Both the position numbers and the translations under genes were made by a program. Shown piece by piece: positions 34,751 to 43,258 of a DNA stretch of 64,000 nt. Below the pieces are notes generated by a model. The model was not told where the DNA came from. It made no database searches and saw nothing but the letters and a program-made list of their open reading frames with translations. Positions within the stretch are counted from its first letter, which is position 1. The number at the start of each line of letters is the position of its first letter. This DNA comes from Kineococcus sp. NBC_00420 (GTDB taxonomy: Bacteria; Actinomycetota; Actinomycetes; Actinomycetales; Kineococcaceae), in NCBI RefSeq assembly GCF_036021035.1, contig NZ_CP107930.1:496001-560000 (forward strand), read 5' to 3'.

Positions 34751-35470
34751 TCAGGAGATGAGTTCCGAGAGGACCAGGTAGACCAGGAACCCGACGAAGA
34801 ACCCGACGCTCCCGACGCTCGTCTCGCCGCTCTCGTGCGCCTCCACGAGGAGTTCCTCGGTGGCCAGGTACATGAAGGCGACGGCGCCGAAGGCGAGGAC
34901 ACCGGCGAGCAGGGCGGGCGACGCACCGCCCAGGAGCACGGCCCCGCCGAGGGCACCGCCGATGGTGAGCACGGCGAGGACCGCCGGGAGCAGCGCCACC
35001 ACGAAGGTCGGGAGGGTTCCCGCGATCGAGGCGGAGAGGGACAGCCCCACGAAGAGGTACTCCACGGCGAGGGCCACGGTGAGCAGGACGCCGACCTGGG
35101 CCTCGGTGGAGAACCCGGCCCCGAGGATGACGCCGTCGACGAGGAAGTCGATGCCGGTCGCGACGATGAGCCCGACCGGGACCCCCAGCGCCCCGCGGGC
35201 CGCGCGTCCGCGTTCGATGCGGGCACCGACGTGGCGGAAGGTGAACATCACGGCGATGCCGGCGGCGAACCCCGCCACCGCGACCCACGGGGACCGTTCG
35301 AGCACGGCGGGGATGAGCTCGATGGCGGTGGCCGCGAAGACGACACCCGCGGCGAAGTGCTGCAGGCCGCTGGTGAGGCGGGGACCGGGGGCACGCACCG
35401 CGGCGATGCCGCCGGAGAGCAGGGCCGCCGCGAGCGGGACCAGGGTGTAGAGGGCGATGGTCGAGAGCAC
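34751..35470 (-). CDS. ZIP-family metal transporter
   Basis: A 239-residue integral membrane protein with about eight helices. ZIP marks: LQHFAAGVVFAATAIELIPA in the early helix pair, GIDFLVDGVILGAGF where most ZIPs have HNxxEG (here the metal residues are Asp), and EYLFVGLSLSASI in the next helix with Glu. ATEELLVEAHESGE is a cytoplasmic acidic/His segment before the last helix. It probably moves zinc or another divalent metal into the cytoplasm; the altered ligand set leaves substrate and direction open. GTG 35470 start. Confidence 0.8.
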   Translation of the reverse strand: MLSTIALYTLVPLAAALLSGGIAAVRAPGPRLTSGLQHFAAGVVFAATAIELIPAVLERSPWVAVAGFAAGIAVMFTFRHVGARIERGRAARGALGVPVGLIVATGIDFLVDGVILGAGFSTEAQVGVLLTVALAVEYLFVGLSLSASIAGTLPTFVVALLPAVLAVLTIGGALGGAVLLGGASPALLAGVLAFGAVAFMYLATEELLVEAHESGETSVGSVGFFVGFLVYLVLSELIS

Positions 35471-35515
35471 CTCGTGATCGTCCCCCGGGACGGGACCGGG
35501 CGCCGTCCGTGCGGT

Positions 35516-36214
35516 TCACCAGGCGAGCGCGCCCTCCCGGTTCGCGAAGGTCCCGGTGGGGCCGTCGTCGGGCAAGGTCGCGAGGCGGACGATCGCGTCG
35601 CTGCCCTCGGTGACGGTCTGGGTCCCCTGGCCGTCGTTGAGGTCGGTGTCGGTGTAGCCGGGGTCGGCGGCGTTGACGAGGATCCCGGGCAGCGCCCGGG
35701 AGTACTTCAGGGTCAGCATGGTCAGGGCCGTCTTGGAGACGGCGTAGATCGGGGGGACGACCTCCCAGTCGAACATGTCGTGCTCCAGCGTCGCAGCGAA
35801 GGAGCCGACCGTGGAGGAGACGTTGACGATCCGCGGGTGCTCGGAGTTCCGGAGGAGGGGTACGAAGGCGTTGGTGACGCGCAGGACCCCGAGCAGGTTG
35901 GTGTCCAGGACCGCCACGGCCTGTTCCGCCGTCGTCCGTTCCAGGGGGGCGACGCCGGTGTTGACGGCGGCGTTGTTGACGAGGACGTCCAGGCGACCGT
36001 GCTCGCTGCGGACCCGGGCGGCCGCGGCGTCGACGCTGCCCTGGTCGGTGACGTCGAGGTGCAGGAAGTCGACCCCGAGGTCGGCGGCGGCGGAGCGACC
36101 GCGGTCGAGGTCGCGAGCGCCGAGGAGGACGGTGTGTCCGGTGGCGGCGAGGCGTCGGGCGGTTTCGCGGCCGATGCCCTTGTTGGCGCCGGTGACGAGG
36201 GTGATGGTGTCCAT
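35516..36214 (-). CDS. Short-chain dehydrogenase/reductase
   Basis: A 232-residue classical SDR: TLVTGANKGIGRETARRLAA (cofactor loop), LGARDLDRGRSAAADL (Arg favouring NADPH), LHLDVTDQ, DVLVNNAAVN, and the catalytic Ser-Tyr-Lys in NVSSTVGSF and IYAVSKTALTMLT. This carbonyl-reductase-like type (with EHDMFDWEVVPPIYAVSK) is common in actinobacteria next to MmyB-type XRE regulators. It is divergent from just such a gene here, 92 bp apart, and likely under its control. Confidence 0.9.
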   Translation of the reverse strand: MDTITLVTGANKGIGRETARRLAATGHTVLLGARDLDRGRSAAADLGVDFLHLDVTDQGSVDAAAARVRSEHGRLDVLVNNAAVNTGVAPLERTTAEQAVAVLDTNLLGVLRVTNAFVPLLRNSEHPRIVNVSSTVGSFAATLEHDMFDWEVVPPIYAVSKTALTMLTLKYSRALPGILVNAADPGYTDTDLNDGQGTQTVTEGSDAIVRLATLPDDGPTGTFANREGALAW

Positions 36215-36306
36215 GGCGCCACCTTGCGGGTCGGTCCTGCGGGGCGGAAGGCGCTGTGCCTCGGTAGGACTGCCGGCACCACCCGGCTCACGGGCATGAT
36301 GCCCGG

Positions 36307-37129
36307 GTGAGCGGGAGTGCGGAGTTGGGGACGGTGTTGCGGGGGTTGCGCAACCGCTGCGACGTGGGGCCGAGCGGGATGGTGGTCACCGCGCGCCGGA
36401 CGCCGGGGTTGCGTCGTGAGGAGCTCGCGCTGTTGGCGGGGGTGTCGGTGGACTACCTGGTGCAGTTGGAGCAGGGGCGTGCGAGGCGGCCGTCGGCTCC
36501 GGTGGTGGCGGCGTTGTCGCGGGCGTTGCGCCTGGAGGCGGAGGATTCGGACCTGCTGCACCGGGCGGCGGGGTTGGCTCCGGTGCGGGGGGCGTTGTCC
36601 CGCGAGGTCCCCGAGGGGGCGGAGCGGGTGGTGTCGCGGTTGCGGGAGTGGCCGGCGGCCGTCTACTCGGCGGACTGGTGGTTGTTGCGGTGGAACTCGG
36701 CGTGGACGGCGCTGCTGGGTGGGGGAGGGTCGGTCGCGCAACGTGGTGTGGTTCGAGATGACGCAGCCGAATCCGAACGTGCGGGTGGATCCGGTGGAGG
36801 AGGAGGTGTTCCGGGACGCGATCGTGGGCGACCTGCGGGTGGCGCTGGTGGAGCATCCCGACGATCCGGAGCTGGTGGACCTGGTCGGTGCGTTGCGGGA
36901 GGCGAGTCCGGAGTTCGTGGAGCGGTGGGGTGCGGCGCGGCCGGCGCGGTACCGCGGGATGCGCAAGCGGGTGGAGCACCCGGAGGTGGGGACGGTCGTG
37001 CTCGACGGTGACGTGGTGCAGTTCCCGGGGTCGGACGTGCGGTTGGTGGTGTACTCCCCCGTCGCGGGTGGCCGGGACGCGGAACGCCTGTCGCGGTTGA
37101 CGGGGGCCGTCGACGCGCCAGGCGAGTAG
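36307..37129 (+). pseudogene. MmyB-like XRE regulator with a frameshift
   Basis: The N-terminal part (36307 to about 36720) has an intact XRE helix-turn-helix: LGTVLRGLRNRCDVGP, TPGLRREELALLAGVSVDYL, QLEQGRARRPSAPVVAALSR. The MmyB ligand domain begins AVYSADWWLLRWNSAWTALLG and then continues in the next frame as RSRNVVWFEMTQPNPNV through VRLVVYSPVAGGRDAERL, ending at 37129. The switch falls in the five-G run 36721-36725: with one G fewer a continuous protein of about 273 residues is restored. This could be a true mutation, a slippery site, or a sequencing error. The gene is divergent from the SDR gene it probably regulates. Confidence 0.8.
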
Positions 37130-37208
37130 CGGGGCTGGCCGCCGGGTGGGCGGTGGTCGTCGAGCGGGTCGTCGGGTCCTGCGTCGGGCGCGACGTGTCA
37201 CTCCCCGC

Positions 37209-38036
37209 TCAGAGGACTCCGGTCGCCAGGAGCACGAGCAGCACGACGCCGAGGAGGACCCGGTAGCCGATGAAGATCGTGATGGGGTGGCGGGCGACGA
37301 GGCGGAGCAACCCGGCGATGGAGGCGTAGGCCACGACGAGGCTCACCAGCGTCGCGACGAGCGTGGGGGTCCAGCCGACGCTGGCGCTGATGTCCGAGGC
37401 GCTGCCGGCGGCCTCGTAGGCCCCGGCGGCGGTCAGCGCCGGGATGGAGAGGAAGAACGACAGCCGGGTCGCCGTGACGCGGTCCAGGCCGCGGAACAGC
37501 GCGGCGCTGATGGTGGCCCCCGACCGCGAGACCCCGGGGACCAGGGCGACGCACTGGACGAGTCCGATGACCAGGACGTCGGAGAGCCGGACGTCGCGCT
37601 CGGACCGTTGCTGACTGCCCCGCCGTTCCGCGAGGTACATGACCGCGCTCCACGCGATGAGGGCGACGGCGACGACGACGAGGCTGCGGAGGCGACCCGA
37701 GACGAGGTCACGGGCGGCGAAACCCACGATGCCGATGGGGACGGAACCCGCGATGACGAACCAGGCGAGGCGGTAGTCCGGGTCGCGCCGGGCGGTGGGG
37801 TGCAGGAGTCCGGACACCCAGGCCCGCACCAGCCTGACGATGTCGGTGCGGAAGTAGATCAGGACGGCGGCGATGGCTCCGACCTGGATGATCGCGGTGA
37901 ACGCGGTCACTCCGGGGTCGTCGACCCGCAGGCCGAGGAGTCGTTCGGCGATGGTCAGGTGTCCGGTGCTGGAGACGGGGAGGAACTCCGTGATCCCCTC
38001 GACGACTCCGAGCACGAGGGCCTGGGCGATGTCCAT
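37209..38036 (-). CDS. uppP: Undecaprenyl-diphosphatase
   Basis: A 275-residue membrane enzyme of the BacA/UppP family that dephosphorylates undecaprenyl pyrophosphate to recycle the cell-wall lipid carrier, also giving bacitracin tolerance. Both signature regions are intact: VEGITEFLPVSSTGHLTIAE and ALVPGVSRSGATISAALFRG. Between them lie alternating hydrophobic helices, and the protein ends with VLLGVVLLVLLATGVL. ATG 38036. Cooriented with the DUF2231-like gene upstream (51 bp gap). Confidence 0.95.
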   Translation of the reverse strand: MDIAQALVLGVVEGITEFLPVSSTGHLTIAERLLGLRVDDPGVTAFTAIIQVGAIAAVLIYFRTDIVRLVRAWVSGLLHPTARRDPDYRLAWFVIAGSVPIGIVGFAARDLVSGRLRSLVVVAVALIAWSAVMYLAERRGSQQRSERDVRLSDVLVIGLVQCVALVPGVSRSGATISAALFRGLDRVTATRLSFFLSIPALTAAGAYEAAGSASDISASVGWTPTLVATLVSLVVAYASIAGLLRLVARHPITIFIGYRVLLGVVLLVLLATGVL

Positions 38037-38087
38037 GTGGTGCGGTCCTCAGATCGTTCTCGACGGGTGGCGGTTCGACGGTCCGCG

Positions 38088-38609
38088 TCAGTCTCCGCTG
38101 CCGCCCTGGGCCGGGGCGCTGGTCATCTGGTCCGCCCACACGGCCTCGGCGCCGGAGTCGCCGACCCGGTAGACCTGGACGCCGGCGGCGATCGCGGCGA
38201 CCACGGACAGCACGGCAACGAAACCGAGGCCGCGCACGGCGCGCGGACCTCGACCGCGAGCGCCGGGGTCCCTTGCGTCGTCAGCGTCGGCGCGGTGGCG
38301 GCGCTGGACCCACCACAGGACGATCGCGAGGAGCGTCATGGGGAGGGCGAACCAGACGAGCTGGTCTCCGAGTTCGGCGTGGGCGCCGGGGTCGCCGACG
38401 CGGTGTTCGAGGGCTTCTCCGCTGCTCGTCGCGATCGGGCAGAGGGCGGTGGCGATGACCGCGACGAGGGCGTTGAGTCCGCCGTAGCGGGCGCGCCAGC
38501 GGGGCAGGACGGCGACGAGGATCGTGCCGAGCACCGCCAGGGGCAGGAGCACGACGACGGCGTGGACGACGAGGGGGTGGACGGGGAGTCCGTTGATGGT
38601 GTCCAGCAC
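38088..38609 (-). CDS. DUF2231-like membrane protein
   Basis: A 173-residue protein with four predicted helices, start GTG 38609 preceded by GGAGG. LPVHPLVVHAVVVLLPLAVLG with its paired His residues is the hallmark of the DUF2231 group, sometimes linked to haem or electron transport. A charged Asp/Arg linker (HRADADDARDPGARGRGPRA) precedes the last helix (LGFVAVLSVVAAIAAGVQVY). Function unknown. It is divergent from the BlaI-like repressor. Confidence 0.75.
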   Translation of the reverse strand: MLDTINGLPVHPLVVHAVVVLLPLAVLGTILVAVLPRWRARYGGLNALVAVIATALCPIATSSGEALEHRVGDPGAHAELGDQLVWFALPMTLLAIVLWWVQRRHRADADDARDPGARGRGPRAVRGLGFVAVLSVVAAIAAGVQVYRVGDSGAEAVWADQMTSAPAQGGSGD

Positions 38610-38695
38610 GGGGGTCCTCCAGGGCTGCGGCTTCGGGGGGCGGTGTGCCGCACACTGGCGAGGGGCCGGTGGGGAGCTGCACGCGACGACGTCGA

Positions 38696-38716
38696 CTACT
38701 ATTCCTCCAGTAGTAG
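38696..38716. promoter_or_regulatory. BlaI-type operator
   Basis: CTACTA (38696-38701) and TAGTAG (38711-38716), inverted around 9 bp, just upstream of the BlaI-like gene. TACTA/TAGTA half-sites are those recognised by BlaI/MecI repressors. The site could also serve the divergent membrane-protein gene. Confidence 0.65.
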
Positions 38717-38743
38717 ACACGGAGACCAGGGGGGCGTCAACCG

Positions 38744-39133
38744 GTGGTGAGGCGATCGCGCGGCGCGCTCGAGGAGGCCGTCCTGACCGTGGTGCAGACC
38801 GCGGACCGTCCGTTGTCCGTCGCCGAGGTGGTGGACCGTCTCGACGACGACCCCGCCTACACGACGGTCATGACCACGATGGCCCGGTTGTGGTCCAAGG
38901 GGGCGTTGCTGCGCGAACCGGCGGGGCGCGGCTACACCTACGCACCGGCGGCGGCGCCGGACGAGCTCGTCTCCGCCCGGGCCGCGCGCAGCATGCGACG
39001 CCTCCTGGACGGGGAGGGCCGCCGCACCGACATCCTCGCGAGGTTCGTCTCCGAACTGGACCCCGACGACGAGCAGTTCCTGCTGGAGGTCCTCACGCGC
39101 ACCGCCGCCGAGAACCCCCGGACGGACATGTGA
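38744..39133 (+). CDS. BlaI/MecI/CopY-family repressor
   Basis: A 129-residue winged-helix repressor: RSRGALEEAVLTVVQTADRP, LSVAEVVDRLDDDPAYTTVM (recognition helix), TTMARLWSKGALLREPAGRG, and a C-terminal dimerisation helix with SELDPDDEQFLLEVL. In this family the M56 peptidase encoded by the next gene cuts or otherwise inactivates the repressor on a cell-wall signal. The start is GTG 38744 (or 38747). Overlaps the M56 gene by four bases. Confidence 0.9.
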   Translation: MVRRSRGALEEAVLTVVQTADRPLSVAEVVDRLDDDPAYTTVMTTMARLWSKGALLREPAGRGYTYAPAAAPDELVSARAARSMRRLLDGEGRRTDILARFVSELDPDDEQFLLEVLTRTAAENPRTDM

Positions 39134-40188
39134 CTCGCGTGCTCGCGACGGTGCCCGACGCGTTGGACGTGCTCCTCCCGCTCTGCCTCGCCTGGTCGCT
39201 GGTGCTGCGGGTCGTGGCCCGCCGGCGGGCCGAGGAGGCCTCCTGGCGACGGGCGGTGGTCCTGTTCGCGCTCGCGGCCGCCGCGACGACGACCTGCGTG
39301 CTCACGGCGGCCACCGTTGTGATCGGTGTCCTCCTGGCCCGCACGTCGTGGCTGGCGCACTGGGGTGGGTGGCACCCGACGGCGTTGCCGGAACCCGGGG
39401 TGTCCTCGTGGTGGGCCGTTCCCGTCGCCCTCGTGCTGCTCGTCCTCCTCGCCGCCACCGCGCGTCACGTCGTCCTGGTGGTCGCCAGCCTGTGGCGGGC
39501 CGAACTCGCCTGCCGTGACGTGGACACCCGCAGCACCCCCGACGGGGGGACCTGGACCGTCCTGGAGAGCGCCTCCCCCGACGCGTTCGCCCTCCCGGGG
39601 TGGCGGCGTCCGGTGGCGGGGGCACGTCAGCGCGGACGGGTCGTGGTCTCCTCCGCGATGCTCGCCGCCCTCGACCCCGACCAGCAACGCGTCCTCGTCG
39701 AGCACGAGCGCTCCCACCTGCGCCACCGGCACCCGGTGTGGATCCAGCTCGCGGAGTCGTGCGCGGTGCTGAACCCGTTGCTGCGGGGGGTGCCCGAGGT
39801 CGTGCGCGCTGCCGCGGAACGGCAGGCGGACCTCGACGCGGCGGCCTGCGTCGCGGACCAGGAACTCACCGCGCGGACCATCGCGACCGCCGCCCTGGCG
39901 CGGGCCCGGGTGGTGCCGCGCGAGCGCCGCCCCCCTGCTCCCGCCGCTCCTGCGGCCACCGGCGGTGACGTCGTCCACCGGGTGGAGTACCTGCTGCGTC
40001 CGCAGCGCCGCCGGTCCACGCGGTCCGGCACCCTGCTCCTGGTGGCCATCGTGCTGCTCGCCTCGACGACCTCGCTGGTCACCGGCTACTGCGCGATCGC
40101 CCGCCTGGACGACACCCGCGCCCAGGCCGGCGCGGCCGCGGTCTCGGGCGCGGCGACCCGCCCCTCAGACGCTGCGACCCACCAGTGA
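39130..40188 (+). CDS. M56-family (BlaR1-like) membrane metallopeptidase
   Basis: A 352-residue membrane protease from GTG 39130. Helices at the N-terminus (LDVLLPLCLAWSLVL, VVLFALAAAATTTCVL, VPVALVLLVLLAATARHVVL) flank a cytosolic peptidase domain with zinc motif HERSH (H192, E193, H196) in VLVEHERSHLRHRHPVW, and the third ligand region AAERQADLDAAACV. A final helix (TLLLVAIVLLASTTSLV) follows. No penicillin-sensing domain is attached, so the signal differs from that of true BlaR1. Works with the upstream repressor. Its 3' end overlaps the convergent VIT gene by 24 bp. Confidence 0.88.
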   Translation: MTRVLATVPDALDVLLPLCLAWSLVLRVVARRRAEEASWRRAVVLFALAAAATTTCVLTAATVVIGVLLARTSWLAHWGGWHPTALPEPGVSSWWAVPVALVLLVLLAATARHVVLVVASLWRAELACRDVDTRSTPDGGTWTVLESASPDAFALPGWRRPVAGARQRGRVVVSSAMLAALDPDQQRVLVEHERSHLRHRHPVWIQLAESCAVLNPLLRGVPEVVRAAAERQADLDAAACVADQELTARTIATAALARARVVPRERRPPAPAAPAATGGDVVHRVEYLLRPQRRRSTRSGTLLLVAIVLLASTTSLVTGYCAIARLDDTRAQAGAAAVSGAATRPSDAATHQ

Positions 40189-40905
40189 GCCGATCCCGTA
40201 GGTGACGGCCATCGCGAGCGCGCCGCCCAGGACCGTGCGCAGACCCGCCCGGCGCCGCCCGGCCCCGCCGAGCTGGGCGCTGACTCCGCCCGTGACGGCC
40301 AGGGCGACCAGGACGGCGACGAAGCACGCCGCCACCCGCACCGCGACCGGGGTGAGCAGGATGGCCAGCAGGGGGACGAGGGCCCCGAGGGTGAAGGCCG
40401 CCGCGGACGTCCCGGCGGCCGTCCAGGGGCCCGCGACCTCGTCGGGGTCGATGCCGAGTTCGGCGTCGGCGTGGGCGCGCAGGGGGTCGTGGGCGGTCAG
40501 TTCGAGGGCCACCTGCTCGGCCAGGGCGCGGGAGAGGCCCTTGTCGACGTAGATCGCCGTGAGCTCGGCGAGTTCCTCCTCAGGCATCTCGGCCAGTTCG
40601 CGGCGTTCCGCGGCGAGCAGGGCCTGCTGGGTGTCGCGCTGGGTCGAGACCGACACGTACTCCCCCGCCGCCATCGACAGCGCCCCGGCGACGAGACCCG
40701 CGACGCCGGCGGTGAGCAACGCCGTCCGGTCCGTGGTGGCCCCCGCGACGCCGACGACGAGACCCGCCACCGAGACGATGCCGTCGTTGGCGCCGAGGAC
40801 ACCGGCCCGCAGCCAGTTCAACCGCGACGCCAGGCTGCCCCGGTGCAGGGCCGGTTCCCCGGTGTGGGGCGGCTCGGTGGCAGCGCGGGCGAGGTCGTCG
40901 GTCAC
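40165..40905 (-). CDS. VIT1/CCC1-family iron/manganese transporter
   Basis: A 246-residue membrane protein. VIT family marks: RLNWLRAGVLGANDGIVSVA at helix 1, GLVAGALSMAAGEYVSVSTQ at helix 2 with conserved metal-path Met/Glu, a cytoplasmic metal-binding segment (ELAEMPEEELAELTAIYVDK; AHADAELGIDPDEVAGP), and three further helices to MAVTYGIGSLVGRSV. It would export Fe or Mn from the cytoplasm. The start is GTG 40905. Confidence 0.9.
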   Translation of the reverse strand: MTDDLARAATEPPHTGEPALHRGSLASRLNWLRAGVLGANDGIVSVAGLVVGVAGATTDRTALLTAGVAGLVAGALSMAAGEYVSVSTQRDTQQALLAAERRELAEMPEEELAELTAIYVDKGLSRALAEQVALELTAHDPLRAHADAELGIDPDEVAGPWTAAGTSAAAFTLGALVPLLAILLTPVAVRVAACFVAVLVALAVTGGVSAQLGGAGRRRAGLRTVLGGALAMAVTYGIGSLVGRSV

Positions 40906-41073
40906 GGGCCCAGCCAAGCGCCGGAGACGCGACACCGCCACCCACGGGCCACGTCGACGCCCGACCCGCGGTCCTTGAGCGACGGGTGGGCCGGACGGGT
41001 GACGCGGTGAGGTTCTTCCCCCGTTCGGCGCAACCGCCGGTGGCGTACGGGTGAACGGTGTCGATCGGTCGGC

Positions 41074-42597
41074 ATGCTCGCCCGTCGCTCCCTGTCCGTG
41101 CTCGTCCTCGCGGGCCTGACCCTGCTGGCCCCGGTCGTGTCGGCGTCGGCGGCAGGGTCGGCACCGACGCAGGTGCCCGAGCAGGTGCCTGCGGCGACGG
41201 CGACCCCGGTGCCCACCGGAACAGGACCGAGCGACCCCACCCCGCAACCCTCCTCCCCCTTGGGAGTCACCACGCGCACCTCCCGGGTCGCCGCACCGCC
41301 GAGCGGGTGCCTGGTCACCGGGGACTTCGGCCAGGCCTACGCGGCCGCGGGCGGTCGCTCGTCGGCGTTGGGCACGTGCACGGGCAACGAGGCTCCGGTG
41401 AACGGGGGCGGAGCGGCGCAGCCCTTCCAGAACGGCTCGCTCTACCGGAGCCCCGCGACCGGCGCCCACACCCTCTACGGCGCGATCCGGGGCCGGTACG
41501 CGAGCGCCGGGTGGGAGAACTCCCCCCTGGGGTTCCCCACCACCGACGAGTTCGAGGTGCGCGGTGGCCGCGGTCAGCACTTCCAGGGCGGGTCGATCTA
41601 CTGGAGCCCCGCCACCGGCGCGCACGACGTCGCCGGGGCGATCCGGGAGGAGTGGGCGGTGCTGGGGTGGGAGAACTCCCCCCTCGGCTTCCCCCTCACC
41701 AGCGAGGTCCCCCTGCCCCGCGACGGCGGGCGGCTGCAGCGGTTCAGCGGTGGCGTCGTCTACTGGACGGCGCGCACCGGCGCGCGGACGGTGCGCGGCG
41801 CGATCCTGAGCGCGTGGGCCGACACCGGCTACGAGGGCGGCCGGCTGGGTTACCCGACCAGCGACGAGTACGACGTTCCCGGCGGGCGGCGCAGCGACTT
41901 CCAGTTCGGGTCCATCACCTGGGACGCGGCGACGGGGCGCGTCGGGGTGAGCACCGTCCCGCGCGTCGCCGTCATCGGGGACTCGATCACCTACGGCGCC
42001 TGCGGCGGAACCGCGCAGACCGTTCCCTCCACCGTTCCGGCCGCCACCGCGGCCTGCTTCGGCTGGCCCGGCTCCACCAGCGACGAGATGCAGGCCTTCG
42101 TCGAGGACCAGGGCTTCCGCTCCGCCTGGCCGGGGATGCCCCTCCCCACGGCGACGGTGGACCTGCGCCGGGCCGTCGACGACAGCGACGTCCTCGTGCT
42201 CGGTCTGGGCACCAACGACGCCCTGCGCGACCGGGCGGCCTTCCCGACCCGGACGTGGCCGCTCGGGGACACCGCTCCGGTTCCCAGCGGGCACGTGCCC
42301 GTCGGCAACGGCTACTTCGACCAGAAGATCGACTGGTTCATGGGCCTGGCCGCGGGGAAACCCGTCTACTGGTACGACCTCGGGTTCAACGGCACCGACC
42401 GGGCCACCGGCGACTACTTCCGCGCCCGCAACGAGCGCCTGGCCGCGGCGACGCGACGATGGCCGAACCTGCACGTCATGGCCTGGTCCGGTGTGGTCGC
42501 GGCGCACCCGGAGTTCCTCGTGGACGAGGTGCACCCCAACGAGGCCGGTCGCGCCGCGCGGTGGGCTCTGCTGACGTCGAGCGTGTGGGGGCACTGA
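41074..42597 (+). CDS. Secreted LGFP-repeat protein with SGNH hydrolase domain
   Basis: A 507-residue exported protein. Signal peptide: MLARRSLSVLVLAGLTLLAP then VVSASA. A Pro/Thr linker leads to four LGFP repeats (about 95-295), three of them readable as WENSPLGFPTTDE, WENSPLGFPLTSE and GGRLGYPTSDEY, which anchor proteins to the actinobacterial cell wall. Residues about 297-507 are an SGNH/GDSL esterase: D303 and S304 in VIGDSITYG, GLGTNDALR, and catalytic D484/H487 in VDEVHPNEAG. The LGFP plus SGNH combination suggests deacylation of a wall polymer or exported glycolipid. ATG 41074. Monocistronic. Confidence 0.88.
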   Translation: MLARRSLSVLVLAGLTLLAPVVSASAAGSAPTQVPEQVPAATATPVPTGTGPSDPTPQPSSPLGVTTRTSRVAAPPSGCLVTGDFGQAYAAAGGRSSALGTCTGNEAPVNGGGAAQPFQNGSLYRSPATGAHTLYGAIRGRYASAGWENSPLGFPTTDEFEVRGGRGQHFQGGSIYWSPATGAHDVAGAIREEWAVLGWENSPLGFPLTSEVPLPRDGGRLQRFSGGVVYWTARTGARTVRGAILSAWADTGYEGGRLGYPTSDEYDVPGGRRSDFQFGSITWDAATGRVGVSTVPRVAVIGDSITYGACGGTAQTVPSTVPAATAACFGWPGSTSDEMQAFVEDQGFRSAWPGMPLPTATVDLRRAVDDSDVLVLGLGTNDALRDRAAFPTRTWPLGDTAPVPSGHVPVGNGYFDQKIDWFMGLAAGKPVYWYDLGFNGTDRATGDYFRARNERLAAATRRWPNLHVMAWSGVVAAHPEFLVDEVHPNEAGRAARWALLTSSVWGH

Positions 42598-43258
42598 CGT
42601 CGCTGCGCTCCGCGCCGAGGACCGCGGTGCCGCGAACATCGTCCTCGCCCCGTTCCCGGCCGTGCAGAGCTCGCAGCGCCGCGAGGTACGGCACGAGGAC
42701 GACGTTGCCACCGAGGAGCAGAGAAACGCCGACCGCGCGCAGACGCCGACGATGACCTGGACGGGAGCTGCACCCGCTCAGGACGCGGGCCGCTCCGGCC
42801 GTGCTCACGCTCGATCCCGCGACCAGCAGCAGAACTGGTCCGCGCGCAGCGTGGCGTCCGATGGCCCTTGGCCGGTGAGCAAGTTGCTCGTGCACGACGG
42901 CGACGACGGCGGGCGCCAGACTCACGACCGCGGTGCGCGCGAGATCGCCGTACCCCGCACCCGAAGGGCGCGAACGCGTTCCCAGGGCCACGAGGACCAG
43001 ACCGACGACCGACGCCGCGTCGAGGGACAGCACCGCGAGCAGCCTGCCGCGTCCAGGGACGCGGGCCGCCGCCGACGTGGGCACGAGGTTTCCCCCACCA
43101 CGCGCGGCCACGTCCACGGGCGCCCTTTTCGCCGGCTGCACCAGCGACGTGACGTCCGAGTCGACCACGCCCTGCTCGTCGGCGAACGTCGTCCTGGTCC
43201 GCTCGCTGCTCCACGGTCCGGGGTTCCCGGTGCGATCCGCTCGTCCACCGGCGATCAC
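42476..43258 (-). CDS. Hypothetical membrane protein, third gene of hydrolase operon
   Basis: A 260-residue protein from GTG 43258, whose GTGA overlaps the upstream hydrolase stop. Third codon positions are almost all G/C, supporting the frame. Predicted helices: LLAVLSLDAASVVGLVLVAL, TAVVSLAPAVVAVVHEQLA, GPVLLLVAGSSVSTAGAARV and VSLLLGGNVVLVPYLAALRA. The C-terminal 60 residues are basic and low-complexity, and its last 122 bp run antisense through the 3' end of the LGFP gene, so the natural stop may once have been earlier. No family recognised. Confidence 0.55.
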   Translation of the reverse strand: MIAGGRADRTGNPGPWSSERTRTTFADEQGVVDSDVTSLVQPAKRAPVDVAARGGGNLVPTSAAARVPGRGRLLAVLSLDAASVVGLVLVALGTRSRPSGAGYGDLARTAVVSLAPAVVAVVHEQLAHRPRAIGRHAARGPVLLLVAGSSVSTAGAARVLSGCSSRPGHRRRLRAVGVSLLLGGNVVLVPYLAALRALHGRERGEDDVRGTAVLGAERSDVSAPTRSTSAEPTARRDRPRWGAPRPRGTPGAPRPHRTRP

